Assembly (NCBI RefSeq): GCF_902706285.1
Contig: NZ_CACSKD010000006.1
Location: 186,001-250,000 of the forward strand
Direction: 5' to 3'
Length of the DNA: 64,000 nucleotides
From: Rhizobium sp. 18055
GTDB lineage: Bacteria > Pseudomonadota > Alphaproteobacteria > Rhizobiales > Rhizobiaceae
Notes under the pieces: generated by a model
Databases searched by the model: none
What the model was told of the DNA's origin: nothing
What the model saw: only the letters and a program-made list of their open reading frames with translations
Made by a program: the position numbers and the translations under genes
Shown: positions 17,003 to 25,594 of the stretch, piece after piece
Numbering within the stretch: the first letter of the stretch is position 1
How the letters are laid out: every line of letters starts with the position of its first letter

Positions 17003-18520
17003 ATGACGACGTGGAAAATGACCGCGCCTTCCAGTGATGTGTTCTTCGCAGCGTGCCGTTGGGCACGAAGGGCGTCGATCGTCTCTGCCGCAAGCGTTGC
17101 GCTTTACGGCTGTCAGTCGGCGCTGGAACAATCCTATCAGCCAAGTGTCGGACCGTCCTCCAATCCGCAGATTGTCGATGAGGTCCAGAAGAACGATCCG
17201 CGTGCGGCCATGGGCGCGCGCGAGCATCCGCGCATCGTTGCCAGCTACGGCGGCGAGTACAAGGATGCGAAGACCGAGCGGCTGGTGGCCCGCATTGCCG
17301 GCGCGCTGACGGCAGTGTCGGAAAACCCGAGCCAGTCCTATCGCATCACTATCCTCAATTCGCCGGCGATCAATGCCTTTGCGCTGCCGGGCGGCTATCT
17401 CTATGTGACGCGCGGTCTGCTGGCGCTTGCCAATGATGCGTCCGAAGTGGCAGCGGTGCTGTCGCACGAGATGGGCCACGTCACCGCCAATCATGGGATC
17501 GAGCGGCAGAAGCGCGAAGAGGCGGAGGTGATTGCCAGCCGCGTCGTCGCCGAAGTGCTGTCCAGCGATATTGCCGGCAAGCAGGCGCTGGCGCGGGGCA
17601 AGCTGAGGCTCGCGGCGTTTTCGCGGCAGCAGGAGCTGCAAGCCGACGTGATCGGCGTGCGCATGCTGGGCGAGGCCGGCTACGATCCCTATGCGGCCGG
17701 ACGGTTCCTGGATTCGATGGCCGGTTATAGCCGCTTCATGTCCGTCGATCCCGATGCCGACCAGAGCCTCGACTTCTTGTCCAGCCACCCGAACTCGGCG
17801 CAGCGCATCGAGCTTGCGCGCGATCATGCGCGCGCCTTCGGCCAGGAGGGCAAGGTCGGCGATACCGGCCGCGGCTACTATCTCGACGGCATCGATGGGC
17901 TGCTCTATGGCGACAGCCCGGAAGAGGGCTATGTCCGTGGCCAGACCTTCCTGCATGGCGGCCTCGGCATCCGTTTCGACGTGCCACCGGATTTCAAGAT
18001 CGATAACAAGGTCGAAGCGGTCATGGCGACCGGCCCCGGCGATGTGGCAATCCGCTTTGATGGCGTGGCCGACAATCAGAACCAGTCTTTGACCAATTAC
18101 ATCTCCAGTGGCTGGGTCACCGGGCTCGATCCATCGACCATCCGGCAGATCACGGTGAACGGCATGGAAGCTGCCACCGCACGCGCAAGCGCCGATCGCT
18201 GGGATTTCGACGTGACGGTGGTACGCAACAATTCGCAGATCTTCCGCTTCCTCACGGCTGTGCCGAAGGGCAGTGCGGCGCTGCAAACGACGGCCGACGT
18301 GCTGCGGTCAAGCTTTCGTCGCATGACACCGGCCGAGGCGGCATCCTTGAAGCCGCTGCGGGTCCGGGTGTTGACGGTGCAGCCGGGCGACAACATCACC
18401 ACGCTTGCGGCGCGGATGATGGGGACGGATCGCAAGCTCGATCTGTTCAAGCTGATCAATGCGCTGCCGACAGGCGCCTCGGTCTCTCCCGGTGACCGGG
18501 TGAAAATCATCTCCGAATAA
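17003..18520 (+). CDS. M48-family zinc metalloprotease, probable lipoprotein, with C-terminal LysM-like domain
   Basis: An envelope protease related to BepA/LoiP, probably acting in outer-membrane quality control. The zinc motif HEMGH and the downstream third-ligand helix RQQELQADVIG are present. A lipobox-like ALYGC precedes the mature part. A middle domain follows the protease, and the last 50 residues (VQPGDNITTLAARMMG to SPGDRVKIIS) resemble a LysM peptidoglycan-binding module. The start is uncertain: ATGs at 16949, 16976, 17003 and 17018 are all in frame and none has a strong ribosome site. I took 17003, which puts the lipobox at a signal-peptide distance. Confidence 0.82.
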   Translation: MTTWKMTAPSSDVFFAACRWARRASIVSAASVALYGCQSALEQSYQPSVGPSSNPQIVDEVQKNDPRAAMGAREHPRIVASYGGEYKDAKTERLVARIAGALTAVSENPSQSYRITILNSPAINAFALPGGYLYVTRGLLALANDASEVAAVLSHEMGHVTANHGIERQKREEAEVIASRVVAEVLSSDIAGKQALARGKLRLAAFSRQQELQADVIGVRMLGEAGYDPYAAGRFLDSMAGYSRFMSVDPDADQSLDFLSSHPNSAQRIELARDHARAFGQEGKVGDTGRGYYLDGIDGLLYGDSPEEGYVRGQTFLHGGLGIRFDVPPDFKIDNKVEAVMATGPGDVAIRFDGVADNQNQSLTNYISSGWVTGLDPSTIRQITVNGMEAATARASADRWDFDVTVVRNNSQIFRFLTAVPKGSAALQTTADVLRSSFRRMTPAEAASLKPLRVRVLTVQPGDNITTLAARMMGTDRKLDLFKLINALPTGASVSPGDRVKIISE

Positions 18521-18543
18521 AAAGGCCCGGCTTTCGCCGGGCC
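18519..18543 (-). terminator. Terminator between the M48 protease gene and rpoH2
   Basis: A perfect 8-bp stem GGCCCGGC (18524-18531) and GCCGGGCC (18536-18543) with a TTTC loop. The T-run appears on the minus strand (A-run 18519-18523), so it primarily terminates rpoH2. It sits right after the M48 stop and may also act on that strand. Confidence 0.82.
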
Positions 18544-18600
18544 AGTCACGTCGCTGCTTCACATCACTGCGCCCCATCGCTGGGGGGAGTAATCTCTCGG

Positions 18601-19464
18601 TCAGTTCGATACGCCCATGTAGGGATCGGCGCTGACCAGCGCGGCCCGGAGCTTTTCCATGGCGCGGCTTTCGATCTGGCGGACACGTTCCTTGGAGATG
18701 CCAAGGTCGGTGCCGAGCTCTTCCAGCGTCGCGCCGTCTTCAGCCAGACGGCGGGCGCTGATGATCTTCATCTCGCGTTCGTTGAGATGGGTGAGTGCAG
18801 AGGCCAGCCAGACGCGGCGGCGCTCGCCATCGATCATGTTGGTGACCTGTTCATCCGGCAGCGGCTCGTTGCTGACGAGGAAATCCATCTTCTCGGCACT
18901 GTCGGCATCGCCCGACACCGAAGGTGCCTGCAGCGAGGCGTCGTTGCCGGAGAGACGTGCATCCATCGTCTGCACGTCATTCAGGCTGACGCCGAGAGCG
19001 GCGGCGATTTCCTGGTGAATGGATTGCAGCGTGAGCTGGCTGTCGCCCTTCGCAAGCTTGGCGCGCAGGCGGCGGAGGTTGAAGAACAGCGCCTTCTGCG
19101 CAGAGCTCGTGCCGCCGCGAACGATCGACCAGTTGCGCAGGATGTAATCCTGGATGGACGCGCGGATCCACCAGCTGGCATAGGTGGAGAAACGCACGTC
19201 ACGCTCCGGCTCGAAGCGCGCTGCAGCCTCCAGCAGGCCGACATAGCCTTCCTGCACGAGGTCGCTCATCGGCAGTCCGAAGTTGCGGAATTTGGCGGCC
19301 ATCGAGATAACGAGGCGCATATGGGCCATGGCGATCTGGTTGCGGGCACCACGGTCTTCGTTGTGCTTCCAGCGAACGGCCAGATCATGTTCTTCTTCAC
19401 GAGCAAGATAGGGAGCCGCCATGGCGATCTTGATCATGCGACGGTCTGCAGACATATTCTTCAT
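18601..19464 (-). CDS. rpoH: RNA polymerase heat-shock sigma factor, RpoH2 type
   Basis: A 287-residue sigma-70 family factor. Region 2 has the core-binding DLVQEGYVGLLEAAARFEPE and the melting segment FSTYASWWIRASIQDYILRNW; the RpoH box follows (QKALFFNLRRLRAKL); region 4 ends with a helix-turn-helix (LEELGTDLGISKERVRQIE). The N-terminus MKNMSADRRMIKIAM is that of rhizobial RpoH2, not the housekeeping RpoH1. In Sinorhizobium meliloti rpoH2 is under the general-stress ECF sigma RpoE2; a matching promoter is seen here at 19766-19790. Confidence 0.93.
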   Translation of the reverse strand: MKNMSADRRMIKIAMAAPYLAREEEHDLAVRWKHNEDRGARNQIAMAHMRLVISMAAKFRNFGLPMSDLVQEGYVGLLEAAARFEPERDVRFSTYASWWIRASIQDYILRNWSIVRGGTSSAQKALFFNLRRLRAKLAKGDSQLTLQSIHQEIAAALGVSLNDVQTMDARLSGNDASLQAPSVSGDADSAEKMDFLVSNEPLPDEQVTNMIDGERRRVWLASALTHLNEREMKIISARRLAEDGATLEELGTDLGISKERVRQIESRAMEKLRAALVSADPYMGVSN

Positions 19465-19765
19465 ATCGGTCTCCTGGGCTCAGGCTTTCAGCCCCGAAAA
19501 AGGGCAAACAATGCTTGCTTCCGGACATCGCTGACCGGATCAAATTTCATGGCTTGAAGATATGATGACCTCGAACTCTGGACGTTTCAGAAGGAGGCCC
19601 TATTTACTGCTAGGTCTTGGTCATGCAGTGGGGCCAGATCATTTTCGTTCCTTTGCCGCGTTGGCAAGTTGTGGAAGGCATGATCCGCTCCTCGTCGAAT
19701 GTTGGCATGAAAACAGACCTCTAGCGAAATTGCTTTCCCGTAGAAGTCCGCACTGACAATTAGAA

Positions 19766-19790
19766 AACGTGCGAGCTCTAAAAAAGTTCC
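19766..19790 (-). promoter_or_regulatory. EcfG/RpoE2-type promoter for rpoH2
   Basis: On the minus strand GGAAC (19790-19786) is followed, after exactly 16 bases, by CGTT (19769-19766). This matches the GGAAC-N16/17-CGTT consensus of the alphaproteobacterial general-stress ECF sigma. Transcription would start near 19757 and run into rpoH2. Confidence 0.75.
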
Positions 19791-19794
19791 AATA

Positions 19795-19821
19795 AAAAAC
19801 CCGGCTCGAGGCCGGGTTTTT
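19795..19821 (-). terminator. Rho-independent terminator after carD
   Basis: AACCCGGC and GCCGGGTT form a stem around CTCGA, followed on the minus strand by TTTTTTATT. It lies about 25 bases beyond the carD stop and directly before the EcfG-type promoter of rpoH2. Confidence 0.85.
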
Positions 19822-19843
19822 TAGGAGGCAGAGAGGCCTGAAA

Positions 19844-20419
19844 TCAGGCCGCTTCTTCTTCCTGGGCTTCGTCTTCTTCAATCGCCTTGCCGCGCTTCGG
19901 ACCCTTGTTCAGGTTCGTTTCGACGAGGCGGACAGCTTCCGTTTCCGACAGCTTGTTCACGGCGGCGATTTCGCGTGCCATGCGGTCAAGTGCGGCTTCG
20001 TAAAGCTGGCGTTCGGAGTAGGACTGCTCAGGCTGATTTTCGGCACGGTAGAGATCGCGAACCACTTCAGCGATCGAGATCAGATCGCCGGAGTTGATCT
20101 TCGCATCGTATTCCTGCGCGCGGCGGGACCACATGGTGCGCTTGACGCGCGCCTTGCCTTGCACAACCTTCAATGCACGCTCGACGAAATCCGCCTCTGA
20201 AAGCTTGCGCATGCCAATGCTCATGGCCTTACCGACCGGCACTTTCAGACGCATTTTATCCTTTTCGAAATCGATTACGAAAAGTTCGAGCTTCATGCCG
20301 GCGACTTCTTGCTCTTCGATGGTGCTGATGGTACCGACGCCATGAGCGGGGTACACGATCGATTCACCGGTCTTGAAACCATGGCGTGCTGCTGAAGGCT
20401 TTTTCTGCTGGATCGTCAT
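19844..20419 (-). CDS. carD: CarD-family RNA-polymerase-binding transcription regulator
   Basis: A 191-residue protein with an N-terminal CarD/TRCF RNA-polymerase-interacting domain (about residues 14-75; FKTGESIVYPAHGVGTI is diagnostic) and a helical DNA-binding C-terminal domain containing the conserved Trp in MWSRRAQEY. CarD proteins bind the polymerase beta subunit and stabilise open promoter complexes. The tail is acidic (EEDEAQEEEAA). I chose ATG 20419; a TTG at 20428 sits too close to GGGAG. It is monocistronic, with its own terminator. Confidence 0.9.
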   Translation of the reverse strand: MTIQQKKPSAARHGFKTGESIVYPAHGVGTISTIEEQEVAGMKLELFVIDFEKDKMRLKVPVGKAMSIGMRKLSEADFVERALKVVQGKARVKRTMWSRRAQEYDAKINSGDLISIAEVVRDLYRAENQPEQSYSERQLYEAALDRMAREIAAVNKLSETEAVRLVETNLNKGPKRGKAIEEDEAQEEEAA

Positions 20420-20815
20420 TCTTGTCAAAAACTCCCTGTTACGCTGCCGGCAGGCGCCGGAGCCGGGTCAGTCAGGCCCGGATGAGACGGTCGGATCCGT
20501 CGGGTGACTTTACTTCTGGTCCCACCGGGGCGAAGCAAGCATGGTCAGACGCGCGATTTTAGGACCTTGACTGCTCAAGATATTGAAACGTCACGGAAAT
20601 CGCGCTTGGATTTAGTTGCTTTCGTGGTGGTTTGGGGCATTCACGGTGCCGCAAAAGGATCAGTGTGGGAAAGTTACCACAAAAATATGAGGAAATCAAT
20701 AATTTACTGCGTGTGAGTCATGCGGGCAACACAAGTCGCCCATATGACTCACGCAGATCTGGCGCCTCATAGGCCGGATTTCGGCATGCGCTACGACTAT
20801 AGTCTCAGGGCAGGA
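20420..20815. other. carD-fdxA intergenic region (396 bp)
   Basis: No gene is convincing here: the ORFs that cross it have no recognisable motifs and poor codon structure. It contains the carD promoter region and leader, an AT-rich patch near 20670-20710, and a large hairpin at 20711-20754. Confidence 0.5.
20711..20754. repeat. Large imperfect hairpin downstream of fdxA
   Basis: TGAGTCAT (20714-20721) pairs with ATGACTCA (20744-20751), continuing inward with GGGC (20724-20727) and GCCC (20738-20741) and outward with GCG/CGC. Each outer arm contains a GANTC methylation site (GAGTC, GACTC). It lies 65 bases past the fdxA stop and has no T-tract, so it is not a standard terminator. Confidence 0.5.
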
Positions 20816-21154
20816 TCAGTCGCCTGCGCCGGGCTTTTCGGAAAAGTACTTGTCGAACTTTCCGGTCTCGCCATCCATTTCCTTGGCCCCATCCATCGCG
20901 TCCTTCTTGACGGTGATGTTAGGCCACATGCTGGCATATTCGGCATTGACCTTCAGCCACTTGTCGAGGCCCGGTTCCGTGTCCGGCTTGATCGCCTCGG
21001 CAGGACATTCGGGTTCGCAAACGCCGCAATCGATGCATTCGTCGGGATGAATGACGAGAAAGTTCTCGCCTTCATAAAAGCAATCGACAGGGCAGACTTC
21101 AACGCAGTCGGTATATTTGCAGCGAATGCAATTGTCGGTCACGACGTAGGTCAT
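20816..21154 (-). CDS. fdxA: Seven-iron ferredoxin (FdxA family)
   Basis: A 112-residue cytoplasmic electron carrier. The N-terminal half has [19 protein letters not shown] and [14 protein letters not shown], the cysteine pattern of a [3Fe-4S] plus [4Fe-4S] ferredoxin; the C-terminal extension ([16 protein letters not shown]) is typical of the alphaproteobacterial FdxA type. The ATG at 21154 gives the usual MTYVVTDNC start. It lies in a conserved minus-strand run with the S4-domain gene and the helicase; its redox partner is not evident. Confidence 0.93.
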   Translation of the reverse strand: MTYVVTDNCIRCKYTDCVEVCPVDCFYEGENFLVIHPDECIDCGVCEPECPAEAIKPDTEPGLDKWLKVNAEYASMWPNITVKKDAMDGAKEMDGETGKFDKYFSEKPGAGD

Positions 21155-21348
21155 GAAGAACTCCAGGATTTTTACGCATCCGGGGCCGGGCAACCTGGAA
21201 CGTCGCGCCTTTCCCCTAGCCGGTGAAAGGACATGATCGGTCTTGGGAACCGCTATGCCATCCGGCAAGTTGCTTGTGAAGTATCGGCTTTGGCGCCGAA
21301 ATTCAAGAATAAACCTATCGCAAAAGCCGGTCGATGAGAGACAGTTTT

Positions 21349-21753
21349 CTAATCCTCGTCGGACATCAGCCTGTCGATGGCGCGACGCTCTTTTTTCGTC
21401 GGCCGTCCGGCGCCGGATTCGCGCGTCGCCTGCTCGTAGGGCGTCAGGCGCTTCCTGTCTTCGGCGGTCGGGCTGATGTCGTCATAGAGGAGGCGCGCTT
21501 CCTCGAAAGGCCCGCGCCTGTGGCCGCCGGATTTGACGATCAGCACGATCTCCCGGCGGTCGAGCGAGAGCTCGACCTTGTCGCCGGGTTTGATCTGATG
21601 GCTGGGCTGATTGACGCGCTCGCCGTTGATGCGGACATGGCCGGTCTGGATCTGGCCTTGCGCCAGCGAGCGCGACTTGCTCATGCGCGTGAAGAACAGC
21701 CATTTGTCGATGCGCTGGCGCGGACCGCTTGGTGGCTGTGTCTCCCCGCTCAT
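21349..21753 (-). CDS. S4-domain RNA-binding protein (HslR/Hsp15-like)
   Basis: A 134-residue protein whose N-terminal S4 domain (about residues 12-75; [16 protein letters not shown], then [10 protein letters not shown] and IKPGDKVEL) matches Hsp15. Hsp15 binds the free 50S subunit carrying a stalled nascent chain. The tail is basic and contains [15 protein letters not shown], a segment common in alphaproteobacterial members. Its ATG lies 3 bases after the helicase stop, so both genes are co-transcribed and probably both act on RNA. Confidence 0.88.
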   Translation of the reverse strand: MSGETQPPSGPRQRIDKWLFFTRMSKSRSLAQGQIQTGHVRINGERVNQPSHQIKPGDKVELSLDRREIVLIVKSGGHRRGPFEEARLLYDDISPTAEDRKRLTPYEQATRESGAGRPTKKERRAIDRLMSDED

Positions 21754-21756
21754 GGA

Positions 21757-24700
21757 CTACTTCTTCATCTGCTCCTTCAAGGCAGCGAGCTTGGCGAAGG
21801 GCGAATCGGGATCGATCGGCTTTTCCTTGCGCGGCGGCTTTGCCTCGAAGCGCAGCGGCTGGGCGCCGCCACGGTTGTTGTTGCGGTCGTTGCGGTCCTT
21901 GCGATCGCCACCACGGTCATTGCGGTCACCGCGCTGCTCGTTGCGGCCCTGGTTCGGCTTGCCGCCGTCCTTGCCGCGGTTCGGGCGATTGTCGCGGTTG
22001 TCGCCGGCACCTTCGCCACCCGGGCGACGATTGCCCTGGCCGCGATCCTGGCGTTCGCCACGTTCCTGACCCTGACCGCGTTCCTGGCCCTGGCCCTGAC
22101 GCTCTCCACCACGGCGATCGCCATGGCCGCGCGCCTGGCGCTGGCTGTTGTTGTCGGTGCGTCCACCCAGGCGCCACAGCAGCACCGGCTTCGGCTCTTC
22201 AGCCTCTGCCGCATCGGCTACCGGCGTTGCTTCGGCGACCGCTTCCGGCGCAGCTGCGTCGGTTGCCGCGGCTTCTGCCACAGGTGCCTCGGCGCCTGGC
22301 GCTTCGGCAGTCGGTGCTTCGACGGCTGGCGTCTCAGTCGTTGCTTCTTCCGACGAGGCGCTGTCGGCATCGTCGTGGTCGGCCTTGTCGACGCCTTCTT
22401 CGGCGACGACGTCAACCGTTGCAGCAACAGGTGCCGCGGAGGCATCCTGGGTCGCAAGGTGCGCCGAGGCCTCTTCGGCCTTCACGGCGTCTGCACGATA
22501 GCCGAGACCCTTGAGGATCTCTTCCATGTCTTCGAGCGTTGCGCCGAGGATGGAGAGCATGGCTGTCGTCGTGGTGAAACGGCGACCGTCATAAGCGCCC
22601 TCGGGACGGTTCGGCTGACCCGGCTTCCACTGCAGCAGCGGACGGATGATATCTGCCAGACGCTCGAGGATATCGACGCGCACGGCACGCTTGCCGAGGA
22701 AACGGAAGCCGGCGAGCTTGTAGAAGGTGCGCTCATAGGTCGGATCGGTGACAACAGAGGTGCGGCCGGCGGCCAGCACCGGAATGAGGTCGCCATAACC
22801 CGGCTTGTCGAGGCCGTCATTCTTCAGCGCCCAAAGCAGCGTGATGAGCTCGGCCGGAGCGGGCTTCAGAAGCGCGGGAACGAAGATGTGGTAGGCGCCG
22901 AAACGAACGCCGTAGCGGCGCATCGATGCGCGCGCATCCTGATCCAGCGACTTGACCTCCTCGGTCACGTCGCGACGGAACAGCACGCCCAGATTTTCCA
23001 CCAGCTGGAATGCCAGACCCTTGGCCAGGCCCTGCAGGTCTTCGGCGCGCGACAGATCGTCGAGCGGCTTCAGCACCGTGCTGATGTGGTGATTGACAAA
23101 GCGTTCGACGCGGGCTGCGACGTGGTCGCGCGCGTTGCCGCTCAAGCTATCGTCGGCCAGCAGGATCACGCGCGGACGCATGATGTGCTCGGTGCCCGAC
23201 AGGCGGGCCACCGGATCGCCGATCCAGCGGATCAGACCATCCGAACCGATCGCCAGATCGCCATTGCCGGACGCGTGGATACGCGCCGCACGGGCTTCAA
23301 ATTCCAAAGCAAGCGCCTTCTGCGAAGCAGTCTGGACCGCCTTGGCGTCCGGACCATCCGCTCCCGATACAGGCGTGAACCGGAAACCGGACAACTGCCC
23401 CACATGATGTCCTTCTACAAAGACATCGCCATTTACACTGATTTCAGCTTCCAGCATCGCATTCTCTCTCAGGCGCTTCATGAGCACAGATGTCCTGCGA
23501 TCAACAAAGCGTTTCGTCAACCTTTCATGTAACGCATCGGACAATCGATCTTCGATTTCCCGCGTCTTTTCCTGCCAGTGTGTCGGATCGGCAAGCCAAC
23601 TGGGCCGATTCGATACATAGGTCCACGTCCTTATCTGCGCGATTCGCGCCGAAAGAGTGTCAATCTCACCGTCCGTTCGATCTGCACGGTGTACCTGCTC
23701 GGCAAGAAAATTCTCATTCACCGTGCCATAGCGCACGAGATCGGAAAAGAGGGCGGCAATAAGATCGGCATGTTGTGCCGGGGTAATGCGCCTATAATCC
23801 GGCAGTGCGCAGGCTTCCCAGAGCTTTTCGACCCTGGCCGGGGTATCGGCAAGGTCGACGATCTCGGGATAGCGCGACAGCTGTTCGAGCGCCTGCTGAT
23901 CGACAGCGGGCAAAGCACGCGTCAATCCCGAGACGCGCGGCGCGGTCTCCAGGCTTGCGCGCAGGGATTGAATCGATTTGAAGTCGAAGTCTGTCGTGCG
24001 CCACTGCAAAACCTTGACGTGGTCGAAGTGGTGGCCCTCGATGCGCTGCACGAGTTCCTCGTCGAGGGGGTCGACATGGCCGGTGACGCCGAAGGTGCCG
24101 TCGCGCAGATGGCGTCCGGCGCGGCCGGCGATCTGGGCGAGCTCGGACGGATTGAGGTTGCGGAACTGATAGCCGTCGAACTTGCGGTCCTGGGCGAAGG
24201 CGACATGATCGACATCGAGATTGAGGCCCATGCCGATCGCATCGGTCGCCACCAAATATTCGACATCGCCTGATTGATAGAGCCCGACCTGCGCATTGCG
24301 GGTGCGCGGGCTCAGCGCGCCGAGCACGACGGCGGCACCGCCGCGCTGGCGGCGGATCAGCTCGGCGATCGAATAGACCTCTTCGGCGGAAAACGCGACG
24401 ATGGCCGAGCGCTGCGGCAGGCGGATGATCTTCTTCTGGCCGGCGTAAAGCAGGTGCGACAGCCGTGGACGCTCGACGACGGTGATGCCGGGAAGCAGAT
24501 GCTGCAGGATCGGCCGCATGGTGCCGGCGCCCAGCAGCAACGTCTCGTCGCGGCCACGCAGATGCAGGATGCGATCGGTGAAGATATGGCCGCGCTCGAG
24601 ATCGCCGGCCAGCTGCACCTCGTCGATGGCGACGAAGGCGGCCTTGGTCTCGCGCGGCATCGCCTCGACGGTGCAGACCGAAAAGCGCGCCTTGGGAGGG

Positions 24701-24906
24701 GAAATCTTTTCCTCGCCGGTCACCAGCGCAACGTTGTTGACCCCGACCTTCTCGACGACGCGGGTGTAAACTTCGCGCGCCAGAAGGCGCAGCGGCAGGC
24801 CGATGACGCCGGTACCGTGGGCAACCATGCGCTCGATGGCGTAGTGGGTCTTGCCTGTATTGGTCGGTCCGAGCACCGCGGTCACGCCGCGGCCGCTCAG
24901 TATCAT
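21757..24906 (-). CDS. Suv3-like superfamily 2 RNA helicase with disordered RGG-like tail
   Basis: A protein of about 1049 residues. The N-terminal helicase core resembles mitochondrial SUV3/SUPV3L1: motif I GPTNTGKTH near the start, a DEVQ box (motif II), GAGTM, and the motif VI region QIAGRAGRH. After the core and a long central region, the last 240 residues are low complexity: an Ala/Glu/Pro-rich stretch, then an Arg/Gly/Asn/Asp-rich stretch resembling RGG RNA-binding tails. I start at ATG 24906 (MILSGRGV); an in-frame TTG at 24993 would add 29 residues. It is probably involved in RNA turnover or ribosome work with the coupled S4-domain protein. Confidence 0.85.
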   Translation of the reverse strand: MILSGRGVTAVLGPTNTGKTHYAIERMVAHGTGVIGLPLRLLAREVYTRVVEKVGVNNVALVTGEEKISPPKARFSVCTVEAMPRETKAAFVAIDEVQLAGDLERGHIFTDRILHLRGRDETLLLGAGTMRPILQHLLPGITVVERPRLSHLLYAGQKKIIRLPQRSAIVAFSAEEVYSIAELIRRQRGGAAVVLGALSPRTRNAQVGLYQSGDVEYLVATDAIGMGLNLDVDHVAFAQDRKFDGYQFRNLNPSELAQIAGRAGRHLRDGTFGVTGHVDPLDEELVQRIEGHHFDHVKVLQWRTTDFDFKSIQSLRASLETAPRVSGLTRALPAVDQQALEQLSRYPEIVDLADTPARVEKLWEACALPDYRRITPAQHADLIAALFSDLVRYGTVNENFLAEQVHRADRTDGEIDTLSARIAQIRTWTYVSNRPSWLADPTHWQEKTREIEDRLSDALHERLTKRFVDRRTSVLMKRLRENAMLEAEISVNGDVFVEGHHVGQLSGFRFTPVSGADGPDAKAVQTASQKALALEFEARAARIHASGNGDLAIGSDGLIRWIGDPVARLSGTEHIMRPRVILLADDSLSGNARDHVAARVERFVNHHISTVLKPLDDLSRAEDLQGLAKGLAFQLVENLGVLFRRDVTEEVKSLDQDARASMRRYGVRFGAYHIFVPALLKPAPAELITLLWALKNDGLDKPGYGDLIPVLAAGRTSVVTDPTYERTFYKLAGFRFLGKRAVRVDILERLADIIRPLLQWKPGQPNRPEGAYDGRRFTTTTAMLSILGATLEDMEEILKGLGYRADAVKAEEASAHLATQDASAAPVAATVDVVAEEGVDKADHDDADSASSEEATTETPAVEAPTAEAPGAEAPVAEAAATDAAAPEAVAEATPVADAAEAEEPKPVLLWRLGGRTDNNSQRQARGHGDRRGGERQGQGQERGQGQERGERQDRGQGNRRPGGEGAGDNRDNRPNRGKDGGKPNQGRNEQRGDRNDRGGDRKDRNDRNNNRGGAQPLRFEAKPPRKEKPIDPDSPFAKLAALKEQMKK

Positions 24907-25084
24907 GGGCTGCGATGTCAGTGTCTTTGTCCTGCAGACGGGGCGGGGGTGCCCCGGGGGTAAACCAAGCTCCTGATCCGAAGCAGACAACAAATGGACA
25001 GCCGGTGGTGCAAACGCAAGGGCTGATTTGAATTTGGTGGGCCAATTTCGGCTGCTCGAATAGCTTGCAGAATACGCGCATAGC

Positions 25085-25199
25085 GATTCAGAACAGCAAG
25101 GGAACGAATCAGAGACGAATCGCTGACTCCGGCTGATTCAGTGTTTGTTCACGGCTAAGTGTTGATTTTGAATCACTTTTTCCCACCAGATGCTGAATC
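25085..25199. repeat. Cluster of seven GANTC (CcrM-type) methylation sites
   Basis: GANTC occurs at 25085, 25106, 25117, 25125, 25135, 25170 and 25195 (first bases), with an eighth at 25351. Chance expectation is about one per 256 bases. Four of them are spaced 8-11 bases apart. GAATCAG (25106-25112) and CTGATTC (25133-25139) also form an inverted repeat. Confidence 0.7.
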
Positions 25200-25528
25200 T
25201 CGATGTTCGCGCTTTGCGTGTGTCGATGTTTTCGCGGGGGCTTGCGATGCGTCGTTTGCGCTGTGATGGAAGTGCGGCTGCGCGCTCCCCCGACGCCGCA
25301 ATAAATCGGCTGCGTTAACGGTTCGATCAAAGCCGGAACAAAAGGCGGCCGAATCAGCGACCTCTGCGATTTCCCGCTTTGTTCACGCCAACATCTTGTT
25401 GTTAAATGATTTCTTAACCATACGGACAGGCGGCGAAGGGCGCTTTGCCGGCTATTCGGCTCGGCAGTCGTTAAGACGTCGGTTCGGCGTGCGGCAGAGG
25501 AATTATTGTCCTCCTGGAAAATATCGGC

Positions 25529-25553
25529 GGAACAAAAAGCCGGCTTACGTGTT
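25529..25553 (+). promoter_or_regulatory. EcfG-type promoter for the DUF3309-lipoprotein pair
   Basis: GGAAC (25529-25533), a 16-base spacer, then TGTT (25550-25553) approximate the GGAAC-N16-CGTT consensus of the general-stress ECF sigma. The start of transcription would fall near 25560, about 35 bases before the DUF3309 ATG. Confidence 0.6.
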
Positions 25554-25594
25554 TCTCGCTCATTCAAACTCGAAATGCGCTGAGGTTACGGAAT

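Larger units (their letters stand above)
19465..19843. other. rpoH2 leader and carD-rpoH2 intergenic region (379 bp)
   Basis: This stretch holds the carD terminator, an EcfG-type promoter and a predicted 5' leader of about 290 bases before rpoH2. I see no convincing small gene in it. The long leader could carry translational control, but no clear structured element was recognised by eye. Confidence 0.6.
24907..25594. other. Helicase-DUF3309 intergenic region (688 bp) with GANTC cluster
   Basis: There is no convincing gene. It contains a dense cluster of GANTC sites (25085-25199), short inverted copies of GATTCAG/CTGAATC, and near its right end an EcfG-type promoter for the small plus-strand genes. 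A 152-codon minus-strand ORF (25109-25567) has low-complexity composition and spans that promoter, so it was not accepted. Confidence 0.55.

Noticed and set aside
20720..21226. Plus-strand 168-codon ORF over fdxA
   Set aside because: It is antisense to a clearly recognised ferredoxin and shows no motif; it is a GC-rich shadow.
25101..25125. GGAAC at 25102 as another EcfG promoter
   Set aside because: The base run 16 positions downstream is GCTG, not CGTT-like.
25085..25199. GANTC cluster as a chromosomal replication origin
   Set aside because: There are no DnaA boxes or AT-rich unwinding region, and the neighbours are not the hemE-type genes expected near the origin in Rhizobiaceae.
25109..25567. 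Minus-strand 152-codon ORF in the helicase-DUF3309 gap
   Set aside because: The composition is low-complexity, there is no motif or ribosome site, and it spans the EcfG-type promoter and the GANTC cluster.
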